A stretch of DNA of 64,000 bases, taken from NCBI GenBank assembly GCA_052161625.1, contig CP197412.1. One strand, 5' to 3'. This DNA comes from JBKCUI01 sp052161625. GTDB taxonomy: Bacteria; Planctomycetota; Planctomycetia; Pirellulales; Pirellulaceae. Position 1 is the stretch's first letter; the number at the start of each line of letters is the position of its first letter. The position numbers were made by a program, and so were the translations under genes. Shown here piece after piece: positions 19,101-34,100 of this stretch. The notes beneath the pieces are model-generated. The model worked only from the letters and a program-made list of their open reading frames with translations, searched no databases and was not told where the DNA came from.

Positions 19101-22100
19101 CGCATTCACCGAGTTGCTATTGCTGATGGCGATCGGGCTATCATTGACTCCTTGAATTCGAATCGTTAGCGAAGAGAAGACGGTCGTCGTGCTATCGCTG
19201 ACTCCATACGCGAACGACTCAACGAGCGAATCGCCAAGGGCTAGTTGCTGGACGGCGGGCAAGCTGTTGTTTAGTGTGTAGGTGTATCCTCCGTTGGAAT
19301 TCCACAGCAACGATCCAAACTGACCTATCGCGGTTGCTACGGAGCTGCCATTGACCGTGACGACGGACAAGGTCGTGCCCGGAGCCGGGAACGTATCTAC
19401 ATCGGAATCGTTGGACAGCAGGTTACCGGAAACGGTGGCTGGAGAGTCGTCCTCCGAAAGGCTAGCAGAATCTGCCACGGCGACCGGAACATCGTTTTGC
19501 CCGTTGACGGTGATGGAAACTGTCGCTGTACCGATAGCTCCTCCCGTGTCAACGACCTCATAGACGAAGGTATCGACTCTTGAAGAGCCAACGCGAATGG
19601 CATTGAGTGTCGAAGAAACATTCGGATCGTACGTGATCGTCCCGTTGGCATTGAGCACGATCGAGGCGCCTAGCGCAGATAGGCTAGTGACGCTTGCAAT
19701 GGTAAGAATATCCGAGGGACTCGGGTCGGTGTCGTTGCCAAGAAGCGAGCTGCCTGCAATGGTTAGGACCGAGTTTTCATTGGTGCTCAGGCCACTGTCG
19801 TTGTTGGCCGTGGGAGCACGGTTGGCGATCACGATGCTAATCGGTTTGACGCTTTGCGCTCCTGCATTGTCGGTGACCGTCAACGTACCTGTATAGGTGC
19901 CGTCTTGAACGAATGACTTATTCACGGAGATCAGTCCGCCGGAAACTGTGCCAGACGAATTCGCCGATCCATCGCTCCAGACGATCGTAAAAGTATGTGT
20001 GTCGGTCACACCGGGATCCGTCACTCGGGCTACGACGGTTACGGCCAAGTTCTCAAAACCGGTGACATCGTCAGCGATGATCGATGCGGAAGCATTCGAC
20101 GCCGTCACATAGGCTCGATTGGCGATACGGACCAGGTTGGTCGTTCCAATTTGTGGACTGCTGTAGGTATCCGTAATCGTCGCGTTGACCGAATAGAATC
20201 CGTCTGCTGTCACGCGAATGCGGAACATTTGTGGATCGCTAGTTGGTATTACCACAAAGGTGGATGGCGTGACATTCCACGCGACGGCTCGCGTCCCTAA
20301 TTCCGAAACTGGTGAGATGTTACCTAAAGTGAACGTTAGGGTATCCCCCTCCAAGGCCATCGTTTGACTTGCCCAGCCAAGTCCATTCACCAGCAAGCCA
20401 AAATCGTTAACCGTTCGTCCGTTGATGCGATCGAATTTCCCTTCTTGCATTTGCCAGTAAGCAAGCGGCACTGCTTGCGAAACGTCGCCAAGCATGACTT
20501 GTCCCAAGGCTGCTGTCGAAAGGGATGAGTTCCAAACGCCCACTTCTCGAATCATGCCGTCAAAGAATTCGGACGTAATGGCCGAGTTGGCACCGATGGT
20601 GGCTGGGCCACTGTTAACAGCGGCTGCAAACGTACCTGAAATGGTTCCAATCAGAGCTCCATTTACATAGAGCTGCACTGAATTATTCGGCATCAGCGAT
20701 GCTGCCACGTGGGTCCACGTATTGAGCGGAATATTGGCTCCGACGGAGGTGAAGTTCGCAGGGGAGGCCTGAACTGCCGTATTCGTTACCGAGAATAACA
20801 GCTGCCCACCGCTCAGCCCAAGACTCCAATTATTCGTGGAAAGGATCCTACGTATGCCTGTCTGTACATCTGGTTTGATCCAGGCGGCAACGGTGAAATT
20901 GTTGGTAAGTGCCGTGAGTGGAGCCGTCTGTATCAAACCAATGGCATCGTTGATTCCATCGAAGTCCGGTGCCACGATATCGTTTTCGCTTTGAATCGTG
21001 ACGTTATCCGATGCAAGTACCGTGAAGATTTGATTATTGACGCTTCGAGAATAGGGGATTCCTGAAATCGTGTCGGATACCGTTAAGCTGACCGTATACG
21101 ATCCAGGTTGCGTCGGAACAAACGATAGGTTGGCCGACGTGCCACTCGCAACGGTCGTCGCCCCCAATTGAACAGTCCATGCAAACTGACGAGTCACCGC
21201 AGTTGACCCAATGGTTCCACCTGCTGGAGCAAGCGTGCTTGTGGTCGATGTCAACATAACCAAGTCGCCAGTTTTCGGAATGCTGCTCGGCGTGTTGATG
21301 GCGACAGTGGGTGCCACCGCTACGAACTGTTGCGATGATGTGGATGCGCCGTCTGAATCGGTCACCGTCAATCGCACGAGGTACTCACCGGCGAAGGTGG
21401 GCACAAACGAGAAGTTGCGTTGATCGCTTCCGAGAACACTTTGGCCATTGTTTGCGGTGACGGACCAATGATAAGTGAATGTATCTCGACTACCAGGGTC
21501 GGTAATCGTCGGAGTAAAGGTCATCAATCGGTTGACTTCAACCGGCAGATTGCCGAGGTTCAGATTCGAGATCGTCGGTGCAACGTTGTTCACCATGAGG
21601 GTGGATAGAATCGAATCGGTTCCACCATCGGGATCGATGAATCTACCGTTGAGCGTATACGTTCCATTGTTCGCCAACGTGTAGCTTGTTGTTGCATAGG
21701 CCGGAGGGGTTGAATTGCTCCAAAGGTTCGGTGTTGCCAAAAACCGAACTTCGCTGAGCCCGACGACTGATCCACCATAATTGGAGTCGATCTTCATTCG
21801 TATAAAGCGCACACCGTTGGCAAGTCCGCTCAGCGAAATTCGCTGCGCAAGTTCCGCATCGGTACCACCTGCTTTGCTCAACTGACCGTCAGTGATTATG
21901 GGAGTCGTGGCGGGGGAGGTTGTACCCACCAAGAGATCGAATTGCTTGACTCCTCGATTGGTTTCGTCACCACCCGTAAAGACGGAATTGAATTGCCAGA
22001 CGAGCATTTCGCTCAAATCCAAATTCGCGCCCAAATCCCACTCGATAAAGGTATTCCCGTCAACGCCGGTGCTAGTGTGCCAAAAGTTGTTACTGCCACC

Positions 22101-25100
22101 GCCTACTGGGAAACCATTCGTGTGGGTACTGTTTTCAATGGGCGTTCGAATCGTAAGTCCTGAACCATTAATCGTGTTCGATGCAGGTTGTCCAGCAGAC
22201 GAGACGGCAGAAACAGTCGTGGGTGCGATGAACGAACGGATTCTTGCATCGTTGGCTAAAAGCGAACGATCTTCCGTCACGAAATCTACACCTTCGTTGA
22301 AACTCCACCAACCCGCCAGGTTCGGAGAGTCGAACGGCACGGGTCCATCCTTCAGTTTCGCAACTTCGGCTGCGGTGAGAGCTCGATTCCATACGCGGAA
22401 CTCGTCGATGTTTCCTACGAAGGAGTTCCTGCCGCCGAAATCAGCTCCAAGGTTCAATGTGCCGACACTGCTTGGAATCGTAAATGGGCTGGCCGAGCCT
22501 GCAGGGACCCCATTGATGTACATTTGGACTTGATTGGTTTCGGTATCAAACACGACGGCAATATGTTGCCATGTGTTCAGCGTTACAGGGACTCCCGTGC
22601 TAAACTGCGATGAACCCCTGTCAATCGTCCAAACTTCCTGGTAGTAAAGCGCCCAGCCCTGTCCATTGGAACCGGCGGTATCGAACACGAAACGCTGTGC
22701 GCCCGATGGCGACGCCGTTGGAAGGATCCAAGCTTCAAATGTGCTGGATCGTTGGTTTGGTGTCGTACTCAATCTGTAGCCGGTATCGACATACCCATTG
22801 CCATTCAAAGCCAACGAACCTCGATAGGCAAGTTCGGTCGCTTGTCCAGCCGGATCGATAATCTGAATTTGGGCACGCGTATTGGGTCGGTCGAGGGATC
22901 CTGGCTCGCTCACAACGTACTTGTCGACTATCGTTCCATTGATCCGGACATCGTACTCCAGTGTGTTTCCAACCGTTCTCGGAGTGTCAATGGATATCGA
23001 CTGTCCCTCTCGAACTCCTGCTCCGCCGTTGGCTAGTCCAAGATTGGGCGAGGTGATAACGTTGGGCGACACATTGCGAAATACGATCGGGAATCGATTA
23101 CCCAGAACTGTAGCCGTAGCAATTCCTTCATCATTCGCGGTGAAGCTGATCGGACCAATGGTACCACTCGCAGTAGCAGCACCGGTTACTGACCAAGGAA
23201 CGTTGGTTATGTTTGCGAACGTCGCACCGCCAGAAAGCGTGCCTGGACGACCATAAAAACTGCTATCCACAGCAACATTTCCGGCTCCATCGTTGAAACG
23301 ATAGTTGGCCGTAACGTCGGGACCATTCAATGGAACACCGTCGAACATGTTGCTGGATACCTCAGCCGCACTCAAAGCGCGATTGAAGATGCGAACACCA
23401 TCGAGAGATCCGGCAAAAAACTCAGCAGAAGCGTTTGAGAATGCGCGACCAATAAGAACCGGATCCGTACCAATAAAACTCGCCGCACCGCCTCGCGTGG
23501 AATCTTGAACTCCGTTCACGTAAATCGTCTGTGTCGATGCAGCTTGATTGTAGACCCAGGTAATCTGATGCCATTGGTTCAGAACAAGCGTTGCATTGCC
23601 GAGCAAATCGTTGCCGAAAAAGCCCATGAACGGCCGATTGTTTTGAAGCCCTAGTTGGAGGCCTTGATTGCCTGCACCTGTTTGCGTTCCAAATACAGGC
23701 TCGATTACCGTGTCCGTACCCGTTGGAAAGACCCAGGCCGACGCTGTAAAGCTGCCGTTGAGTCCCAGTACTGAGGCAGAAGACGTTGTGACGAATTCAT
23801 CGACACCGTCAAAATTCAGCACTCCGACTTGGAATGGAATGCTCGTAAGTTGTCCCTCGAGAGTCACCACGTTTTGTGTGGGCGCCAAGATTTGAGACGG
23901 TATTGTGACGTTTGAGAGATTCGTCATCGAAGATAGTGTGCTCGATGTGCTGACTGCACCGAGATCGATGCTAGTGCCGTCCAGTTTGAGAGAACGAAGG
24001 GTTGAGAATCCCGCCAATTGACCAATGTTCGTGATAGAACTGTTGCCTGAAAGATCGAGCGATGTCAATGCGGGTGTACCCACTTGTTCGCCCGCTTGTG
24101 GCCCTGTCGTCAAGCGTCTAGGCAGTAACGCACCTAGGTCTGAATCATCGAGTCGATTGCCGCTTAAATTGGCGGACTGGAGATTGACTAGAAATTCTGC
24201 ACCCAACAAATCGGTCAAGTTTCGATTGCTTGCGTCGAGTGTTGTGAGCGATGCAAGACGCGATGCGGTGAGAGGTCGATGTAGGATTGGTTGAACTTCG
24301 AACGAATTCGAAGTCCATGAAGGAGAGTTCTGCAAAACCCCGTTATTGGCAGGAACCGTAATGTCAGACGCCACCGTCGCGGATCCTTCATCCAAGCGAT
24401 AGTAGCCTGCAAGGCCCGTCGCGGATGGACTCACTGTAGATCGAAAATTGGAATTGATTTCCAGATCTGTTCTGGCCGTATTCCATACTCGAACTTCATC
24501 GATCACGCCATGGAATGGAGACTGAATCCCAACGCCCAAGCCCGTCCCGCCGATAAGGAGTGCGTTGTTCGTACCGATCCCTCGCTTGTAGGAACCTGCC
24601 TTCGTAGCGACCAACTGGCCGTCTACGTACAAACTCATTGTTCCCGAGAATACGCCATTCGCGTCTGCGTTTCCAATGGCCGTGAATTTTGCCGCGACGT
24701 GGGTAAGCCGATTAAGAACAATGGCAGGCCCGGAAAGCTGATCGGATGTCGTATGCATCGATGTCCGAAAGGTCCATCGATTGGACGAGCTAACTCCAAC
24801 TTCGTAACCGCCGTCTGCCGGGTTGACATTGAGTGTAGAAACAGCCGTGCGATTCGTGTTTGCTCCCCCCTCGACGATCGCCCAAAACTCGACAGTAAAT
24901 GTCGAAGGATTCAGAGCCGCATCGAAAGGAATGCGAACATGGTCGTCCAAGCCATCGAAATCGATCGCATTCTTTCCGGCGATGGGTCCTGAAGTTACCG
25001 GATCTCCAAGACTTTGGGCGATAGCAGCCAACGTCTGTGGTGAGCCAATCGTTGCGGACACAGAAACGTCGTCAACAAACCAAGCATCGAATTGAGGTGT

Positions 25101-28100
25101 ATCGCCGAGGGAGCGGAATCGAAACCGTACGTTTTCTCGCAGAGCATCGTTCGGCAAAGCCACCCGGCGCTCAATGAATCCCGACATATCGGGTCCACTG
25201 CCTAGTTGTCTTTCTAGTTCAACCCATGTGTTTGGAATAAGGCCTTCAACTTCGAGAATGAGGTCATTGCCAGCTTCGGGTGAGTCACCAAAACCCGTTC
25301 GCTGATAACTGTACGTGATGAAACCACCCGAGGACCGAGACAAATCCACGGGCGCGGATCTCAGTTCGGCAAGTCCTTTGAATCCAGCGGATCTGGCTCC
25401 GAGAGGAGTTATTGGACCGGAGGTTGGTGCCGTCGTAACGGATGCATCGGAGGTAACGCTGGTAGTCAAGGACCATCGTGACGCATCCAGTGTGGATAGT
25501 TCAAAATTGTCAAAGAATTGACGAGAAACCACAGTACCGACAATCGGATCTAGAACAGGAGCCGAGTTGCCAAACGTTGTCTGACTTGCGAGCACCGTTT
25601 GGAGCGTGCCATCGGATGCTTCAAAGTCTCGCAATTCAACGAGTTCGCCTGTAAGCGTATCGCTGCCGCTGCCTCCAAAGATGCGATCCAGATCATGATT
25701 GCCTTGGATGATGTCGTTGCCGTCTTCTCCGCGTAAAATATCGCGATCCGGGTAGCTGGTGCCCTCATGGGTCTGTCCCGCTTGAGGAGCCGAGATGTCA
25801 ATGGTAAATGCCCCAACGGGTACCAATCGTATGCCCGTGAAAACACCGTGGTCCGCGGTATGATTGTCACCAGCACTGGACACTGCAATGCTCAGATATC
25901 TCGCATTGCTTGGTATATCGACATCGTAGGTCGAAAAGGGACTTGAGATCGTTTGCGGAGCGGGAATGGATCCACCAAACGACCAAGTACCTGCGTTGTT
26001 GTTCACCGCCATCGATTGGCCATTCAAGAAACCGCTCAAGACCGCATTGCTACTGCTGACGAAGACCATGCTGTATATGGTTCCAACATTCGCGAAATCA
26101 TTGAGTCCCACCTTATCGACTAGAAAGCGGAATCGCTGAGACGCGTCGTAACCGCCTGCAGCGCGGATCTCGTTCAGATCGAAAGTGAGCAATCCATTGG
26201 CATGGATTCCGATTCCGTCTTCGATCTTGATCGCGTTGCTAAAATTCAAAGACTCACGTGTCGTTCGAATCGATCGATCGGAGGCGAAAACGGTGATCGC
26301 ATCATTTGCTGGGTTTCCATTCGCCAATGATTGCCAACCTACATTGGAAAAATTAAATGGGATTTGGTTGGCTGTGTCCAAGCTGAAGCTGGATGCTCCT
26401 CCCAATTGCACTTTGTCGACACCCAAGTCCACCGCATCCGCACCCGCCTTGTAGGTATCGGAGATGACAGCATCTTGAAGTTTTGCGGTGGTAGAATCAT
26501 CAAACAAACTCCCCAGGGGAATGGAGAACGCATTGGACAACCCTGCAGTACCGCTAGGCGAGAATACGCGGAGATAATAGGTGCCCGCCGGCAAGGTTCT
26601 CATTGAAATGGCCGACTGATTCTCGAAGAGAGTGCCGCCCACAGCATCCAGGAGGTCCATTCGCACGGAACCATTAAGGCGAATAGTATTGTCCGCTTTG
26701 CCATCGCCCACCGTCGTAAATTGGAACCACCGTTCGGACGACCCCGCTGCGAACGTATACGGATCGCCACCGAGATCAAATCGCGTTGGCTGACCGGTAA
26801 CTGAATCTTTGACAAAAGATCCACTACCGGCTACGGACCAGTTTTCCAAAACATCGAAGCTTGACGGTATGGTTTGATTGGTTCGTCTTCCATACAAAAT
26901 ACTAGTGCGTCCTGCGTTGCTTAGGGATGTCACACCATGGGCAGCGCCAATAACCAGTTCAGAGAGTCCATCTGAGTTCAGATCAACAAAGGGTTGGCTA
27001 GGGAGGCTGACGCTAGACCCAAACCTTGTACTTCGAGTTGGAATCGATGTAGCTGACTGAACATTGCTGCCTAGGCTTCCACTCGGACCAACAGACGTAC
27101 CTTGTTTCGAATCCAACAACACAGAACCACTCGGCTCGTTCATTCGGAACCACGCTTGAAGTCCCGGTTCTGTACCTAACATAGAACGGTTTCGAACGCT
27201 GCGCACTTCATCGATAGTAAGTCGCTTGTTCCAAAAACTTACTTCATTGATGTCACCTTCAAAACCGAGCCGATCAATCGTATTGACGGCGTAGTTGGCG
27301 TTTGTAATGTCGTTGCCAAGGACAAGAAATCCTTCGCCCAAGTTCAACGGCGTTCGCCCGGCAAGCGGAATGTTGACGGTTGCTAGAAACACTCCATCCA
27401 CATAGTGGCTCACATCGCCACTGTTGGAGTTTAGGTTTGCAGTGATGACAAGGTGATGAAACTCACCGTCGTTCAATCGTGGAGTCCCAGTAAAACCTAC
27501 GGGCTCGCTGACAACTCCATTGAATTGAGATCCGACTATTCCTAATCCGTCGAGCACAATGTTTAGACGATTGTCTGTAAAAACTCCGTCTGAGAAGCCG
27601 GCTCCGTTGATCAAGTACTGCGCCCCACTGCGCGTTGTTCGAAACCAAAGAGAGATAGAGAACTCAGAAAGCCCATTGACTGCGGTCGATGGTAATAATG
27701 CCATTTCTTGGCCGGAACTATCAAAGCTGATGCCAGGTATGCTTGGATCGATGCCTGACGAAGAGACGATGGACGAGGCACCTGCCAAAGTGAGCACCGT
27801 ACCGTTCGCAATCGACGGAATGTCAGAATAGACATAAGTCAGCGGAGCGACTAAACGAGGGTCGCTCGACAACGGTCGACCCATGACTGCTATGTCTCCT
27901 TTGCCGTTGCCATCAAAGTCACCACCGGTCGCCGACAGATCGGCGCCCGGCAATTGCAGAGTCGGAGTCATGGTTGCGTTGATGTTGCTCGCTCCGCGAT
28001 AAATCGCGAGACCGTCACTGTTCGCTAACGCAAAATCGTCGAACCCGTCATTGTTAAGGTCGCCTAATGCATACCCTCGTTGCGGTCGACCACTCTTGTT

Positions 28101-31100
28101 GATCGTAATTAGGTAAGGAAAAGTGTTGTTTTCGGGAAGAGCACTCAAAATTGGTACGCTGTTGAACAAGTCCTGACGAAGCGTGGTGTTGCCAGTCGAT
28201 GGATCTCTTTCCTGGATAAAAAGTTCGACGCCAGAATTTGGGAACAAAACATCGTCTCGACCATCACCGTTCAAGTCTCCCGCCACCAACATCTGCATGT
28301 CTCTCGACAGATTTGCGTCAGGTCCTCCAATCCCGCTTCCATCGATTTCGAACGAAGTCAATACACGATTATGGACCCTGAACTCGTTGTATTGCGCATT
28401 GGCGACCGAATCGCTTGAGAACTTGGATCTGCCTAACCAATTGCCGCCCCCTGTTAACTGACCAAGCGTATTTGGAGTATCGAATGTCGTGACTAGGACT
28501 CCATCTCGGTACATCGAGACACGAGTCTGACCACTTGTACCTCCTCCTTGATCGATTGTGAAAACGAAGTGATGTTCCGCGCCGTCGATTATTCCAAAAG
28601 GTACTGTACTACTGTTCGTTCCAGCCAAGTCATTCCATTCCAGCTTGCCGGAGGAGGGATTTGCGAACTCATTCCAAGTCGCCATCAAGTATTCTGAACC
28701 GCTCGGACCAAAATCGAAGATCCTGGACCAAGTTTGAGGCGACAATCGTCTTCCCCAAAACTCAAATGTAGCGTCGGTTAATCCCTGCATCAGATTGTCG
28801 GGAAGTGAAATGTAGTCTGAGGTCGCATCGCTTCCACCGTAGAGGTTGACATCGGTACCGGATCTTGAAAACCCTCCACCTCCCGGGAACTGACCAGATC
28901 CAGAGCGATCTACAATCGTTCCGTTTAGCCCTCCAACGGAATCAATCAACACTGTTCCCGAAGATTCATTGAAACTGTATCGATGCACCAGAGATGCGCC
29001 TACGAGTTCGTTGACTCCATAGGCTCCGGAAAAAGTGATGCGGGCATGCTGGTTGGATTCTGCTAGTTGTGGACCAGTAAAATTCGTAATCGTTCTTCCA
29101 GAAAAGACGTATCCCAAATCAACTGGTGTATAGCTAAAGGTCGAATTGGATGACACGAGTACATCACCCAGATTGTCTCCAGTTGTTTCGAAGATTTGGA
29201 CGGTGAGTTTGCCGTTATCGGACAAGACATTCCCAGGAATTCTGATCGTTCTCGCATTGTTTCCAGCCCCAGTACGGACGAGAAATGTCCGTTCGAAGTT
29301 GGAATCCCAATTGCGTGGCCATGCAGACTGTGAGCCAAAGACTACGTTGACAAAAATATCAGGACCGGTGTCTCTCACAAATGCAAGATCCCCTACACCG
29401 TCCCCATTGATATCGCCAAATCGATCTGCTGGGACACCCAACGCGATCTGATCGATGACGATATTCGCCCGGTCTCGAACCGACTCGAGATCGGTAGTCA
29501 CGAGGGGACCAAAGATCAGATAGCTAGTTGTAGTCCCAGAAACGAGGTAGTCGACGTGCGAATCACCGTTAAAATCCCCCACTGGCACAAATCTCGACAA
29601 TTGTTCATTGACGCTCCCTCCCTGTAATCCGAATGCATTGTTGTCAGTCTGTATAGCACCTCCAATAGATAGATCTTTGATCGTTACTCCTGAGCGCGGA
29701 GGTACGGCAATCTCAAGAAAAGGCGCTGCGAGCGCGTATACAAAGGCTTCGGTCGGCGATGGAGTCGGGAAGCCTGGAGGCAGCGTAAAAGTATCAGGTG
29801 TGCTCTTGATCACAACATCCGTTGGCTTGTTCCCATACAATCGATCGCTGCCACCACTTCCGTCGATGGAGTCATCTCCCAAATCGCCGACGATGTCGTC
29901 ATTGCCAGGACCACCATTGATCGTGTCTGCCAATACGCCGCCAAAAAGTCGGTCGTCTCCAAAGCCGCCGTTGATGGTCAAAGCTGCTTCGGTTGCACCT
30001 TGTTCGTAGTCTCCTAGCTCAATGCCCCACGAATCAAAGTTGCTAGCGGTAAAGGTTCCTGAAACCGGCAAGAATTTAAAGCCTGGATCAGCATGAAATA
30101 CGTCGTTGCCAGCTCGCAACTCGATCTGTGTCTCTTCTACATCGCGTGTTTGATAGTACAAGTATTCTTGTTGGTAAACGACCGTGCCACCAGGTCCAGC
30201 TTGCGTTCGGAAGGATTGCGTTCCGATGTCCCACACGAGTGCAGAAAATTCGTACCGATGCAAGAGCGTGTTGTATTGCAAGGCCGCAAAGTCCGGCACA
30301 TCGAATCCGCGTCGATCCTTATCTCCTCCCAAGAACAAAACGCGGTCAGTACCACTGCCACCCAAGAACTGATCGCTAAAGGTTGGCAAGTAGGTTCGGG
30401 TGGCCGGATCAAATTGCGTGTTCGGCTGATTGCCAAGCAAAGGAAGGAAATCAGGAATGATCTGGAACGTGTCGTTTCCACTTCCTCCGATGAGCAGATC
30501 GCTTGCTTGCCGATCATCACCACCGATCAATACGTCGTTGCCGTCGCCACCAATGATCCAGTCTTCGCCAGCGCCGCCGCGCAGTATGTCATCGCCAATG
30601 CCTCCAATGATGATGTCGCGACGGTCAGTGATGTCCGAACGAAGACCCAACGCTGTCTTGGGCATGTTTTCCAAATCGGTTGCGTTGGACGTGCCTGTCA
30701 GATTGAATCGCAAGCTATATGGCGTCGGTACAAGGTTGGGCGAGTTGACTCGCAGCAAATAAGGGACATTGGCCGCAAGTCCATTCAAACCGATCGATCC
30801 ATTCAATCCGGTCGAGGTTCCTACCGCCAATCGCGTCGTCCACGATCCGCCACTGGTGTAGGCTGCGTTACCAGCCCGCCCTGTGGTCAATGTCGCATTG
30901 GTATACAACTCAAAACTCGTTGGCGATACGACTTTTACGAAATACGTTCCATTGGCGTTGGTATTGCCAGCCACACCGGCGATCGAAACAGCTTGGCCGC
31001 TAAGCAATCCATTCGTCGAAGCGGTCGTTATAACAATTGGGTTTGCAAAGCTCGCTCCAGTGATCGTCGATGTCGCTGGCACGCCGGAATAGATTTCCAT

Positions 31101-34100
31101 TCCTATCGAATCGATGGACGCACCGCTTGCCAACTGAATCACGCTCGATGCTGTCGGTGCAGTGGCCAATGTAAAACGGTACCAATCCAAATCGCTCGGA
31201 TTGTCGATTGTCAGGCCATTGAACTCAAGACCATGCGTCGTTGCTGACGTTCCTTCAAAGGATTCCAATGGACCGCCGCTCGAACGCGTTAGCGTGAACG
31301 CTTGCGACGGAATGTCGTTTCTACCTCGTAATCCACTGCCGAATGAACTTTCGGTCTTATCGACGAGAATGGCATTCCCAGCTAGGATTTCGACTTGATC
31401 GTCCCCCGCGCCCGCGTCGACCCACACGGACTTCTGAACGGTCGGCCCGACGGTAATCTGATCGTTGCCCCCCAAGGCATCTATGAGAATGACTTGGAAA
31501 TCTCCCTCGGGTGGAATGATGCTTGCGAGCAGTTGCTCATTGGTTGGGTCGGACGTCGCGGTTGCGATCTTACTTAGTTCTGCAGACCGTGCTGTTGAAT
31601 CCGTGTTGGCTAGAAACTCGTCCACACGGAACTTGAGATTTTCCGCATTCCATACCCTGTTGCCCTCTGCGTCGGTGGCTTCAAAGTCCAAGCGAATCTG
31701 GGCTGCAAAGCTAAAGTTGCCGTTGTTGTTCGTGAGTCGCGTGAGCAAATGATGGTCGGACAATAGCCCAGGCTCGGTCACAAAGTTCAAGTCGATTTTA
31801 TCTGCGGCGTTGGATCCCCCCACATACCAGACTTGATCGGACTCGCGGGCGTAACTCTTCCACGCGTCGTCGGCCAATCCGTCGTCCAAGGATTCAAAGG
31901 TCGATCCATTGGCTCGGTAGAGAATGTCGCGACCGCCGTTGCCGTACATGAAATCGACACCCGTGCCACCGAATAATTCATCGTTGCGCTCGCCACCGAG
32001 CATGCGATTGAGTCCAGTATTCTCCAGCTGGCGCGTTCCACCGCCGTCGTTGTTGAACAGTGCTCCCGTGCTGTCGACGTAAACTCCAAACTGGGTGTCG
32101 CCTGCGGGAAGCGGATCAAAACTCCAGGCGAATAATCGATTGGTCCCCAATCCTCCGATCAAATCATCGTTTCCAGATCCCGCGTACAAGCGATCGTTAT
32201 CATTGATGGACCCATTGCCGATATCGCCCCACAATCGATCGTCGCCAGCAAAGCCATACAGACTATCGCTCCCTAACCCACCATCGAGCTGATCACGCCC
32301 GGATGCTCCGAGCAATGTATCGTTGCCGCTGTTACCATCGAACACACCCGCATAATCGCGCGACCTAGCGGACAGCGACGACACGTCGATGACTCCCATG
32401 ACAGGTGGAATGCTGGCGGGCAGTATCAATCCTGCTTGAACGGCAGCAGCTGTGTAGAAACCGATCGTATCATTTCCCGCCAAACCCGCGATGCGGAATT
32501 GCTCGATCAGTAGATTGCCACTGGAAGCCCGCATGGTTATCGGAATACCGGTACCATTGAACTGCACAATCGCTTGATTGAGATTGGACGTATGACTTCC
32601 GAGAAGAATCGTATCGTTGCCTGATGTCCCCACGATCATGGCAATGTCAGTCGCATTGTCGTCGGGGAAATCGCCTGCAATGGAATTGCCAAGGTGTCCG
32701 TCGATTTCATCCAGTGCGGCTGGCTCATCGGTACGGATCGTGAACAGATCGATGCCCGATCCACCGAATTGTTTATCAGCACCTCGTTGCCCATCGAGTG
32801 AGTCAGTACCTGCTCCGCCCCACATCGTGTCGTTACCACCGCCACCGTAAAGTTGATCTTCGCCGCCTCCACCGGAAAGGATATCGTTGGCACCGAATGT
32901 ATCGGCTTGGGTGCCGAGCCCTGCTACAGTGTGCGTCAAGAAATTAGGACCCACGACCGAGTCCCCAAAAAGAACATCGTTCCCTTCGTCGCCTGACAGT
33001 ACTTCTTTTCTCGCATTGCCGTGGAGGGTATCGCCGTCCCCACCGCCAAAGAGCTGGTCCCCTGCGAAAGCATTCTGTGCGATGTAAGCCGCTTGATTGG
33101 CCATGGCTGGCGCGAAAGCAAAAATCGTATCCCGACCTGCCCCACCAAAGAGACGTTGCCCTGCCTGTCGCCCGGACGCGTCTCCGGCACCACCAAAGAT
33201 CTGATCTTCACCGTCGTCACCATATAGGTTATCGATGCCGTTGCCTCCATTGATGACGTCGTTCCCGGCGCCACCTCGCACCACGTCATCTCCGTCGCCG
33301 CCATCGATAGTCACATCGTTGCCCGCACCTGCATCGAGGTAGTCGAACCCCAGCCCGCCTTCGAGTCGATCGACATCGGCACCACCAAACATCACGTCAT
33401 TTCCGTCTTGCCCCCGCAACGTGTCGCGTCCGTCGCCAGACACGCCGTCGATCGACAAGCCTCCAACAATTGTCGGAGTTATTAAGAAGGCCGGTACATA
33501 GGCACCCGAAGATATTCCCGGCACACCAAAGCTTGCGACGCTGCTAGAGAACAAGCTCTCAACTGTATTGTATTGAGGCGGTAAAGAAAAATCGTTGGTT
33601 GCAAAGCGATAGCTGCTCCGCAATCCGATCGGATTGCCTCCGAAAAGGATATCGTCGTTTAATCCACCGTCGAGCGTGTCGTCACCAAAATAACCAACGA
33701 GGAAGTCATTGCCCCCTTGTCCATTGAGTTGATCGATTCCGATGCCGCCATAAACATCGTCGTTGCCATCACCCGCATTGACCGTATTATCGCCGTCTCC
33801 CGTGTAAACGATATCGTTGCCCGACAAAGTATTGACTACGTCGTTGCCATCCAGCAACGATTGGTTCAGCGTCACCGAGCTAGGTGAACCATTGGTGAAT
33901 CCAATCGAACCGTCATCGCCGAGAATGAAGTTATTGCCCGCACCCGCAGTGATGGAGTCCGCATTTCCGCCTGCGATGATGATGTCGTTGCCACCGGCGG
34001 TCGTGATGGTATCAACGCCACTGAGTACACCTACTTCGCTCGCGACTCGTACTGGAGCCCCGCTCACAAACGTCATCGTTCCACGATCGGCAACGATAAT

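Larger units (their letters stand above)
18390..29010 (-). repeat. Seven LamG-like (concanavalin-type) domains of the giant protein
   Basis: Seven domains of about 190-230 residues lie at roughly 18390-19080, 20430-21000, 22250-22840, 23250-23850, 24390-24980, 27100-27790 and 28340-29010. Each has a FDG-type first strand, a W-containing core (FEFWGRRL, FTVEFWAIV, FTVAAWIKP and similar), a WxHxA or HHFVFTI strand, YVDG/YVNG/YRDG, and an IDEVRVWN/IDEFRVWN end. These folds commonly bind polysaccharides or glycans. Confidence 0.87.

Noticed and set aside
30093..31247. A 384-codon plus-strand open frame antisense to the giant gene
   Set aside because: It mirrors the composition of the giant protein's RTX/PPC region in another frame, has no domain or signal, and sits wholly inside a maintained frame. 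The same holds for the 239-codon frame at 43963-44682 and the many frames of 60-210 codons in 16-48 kb.
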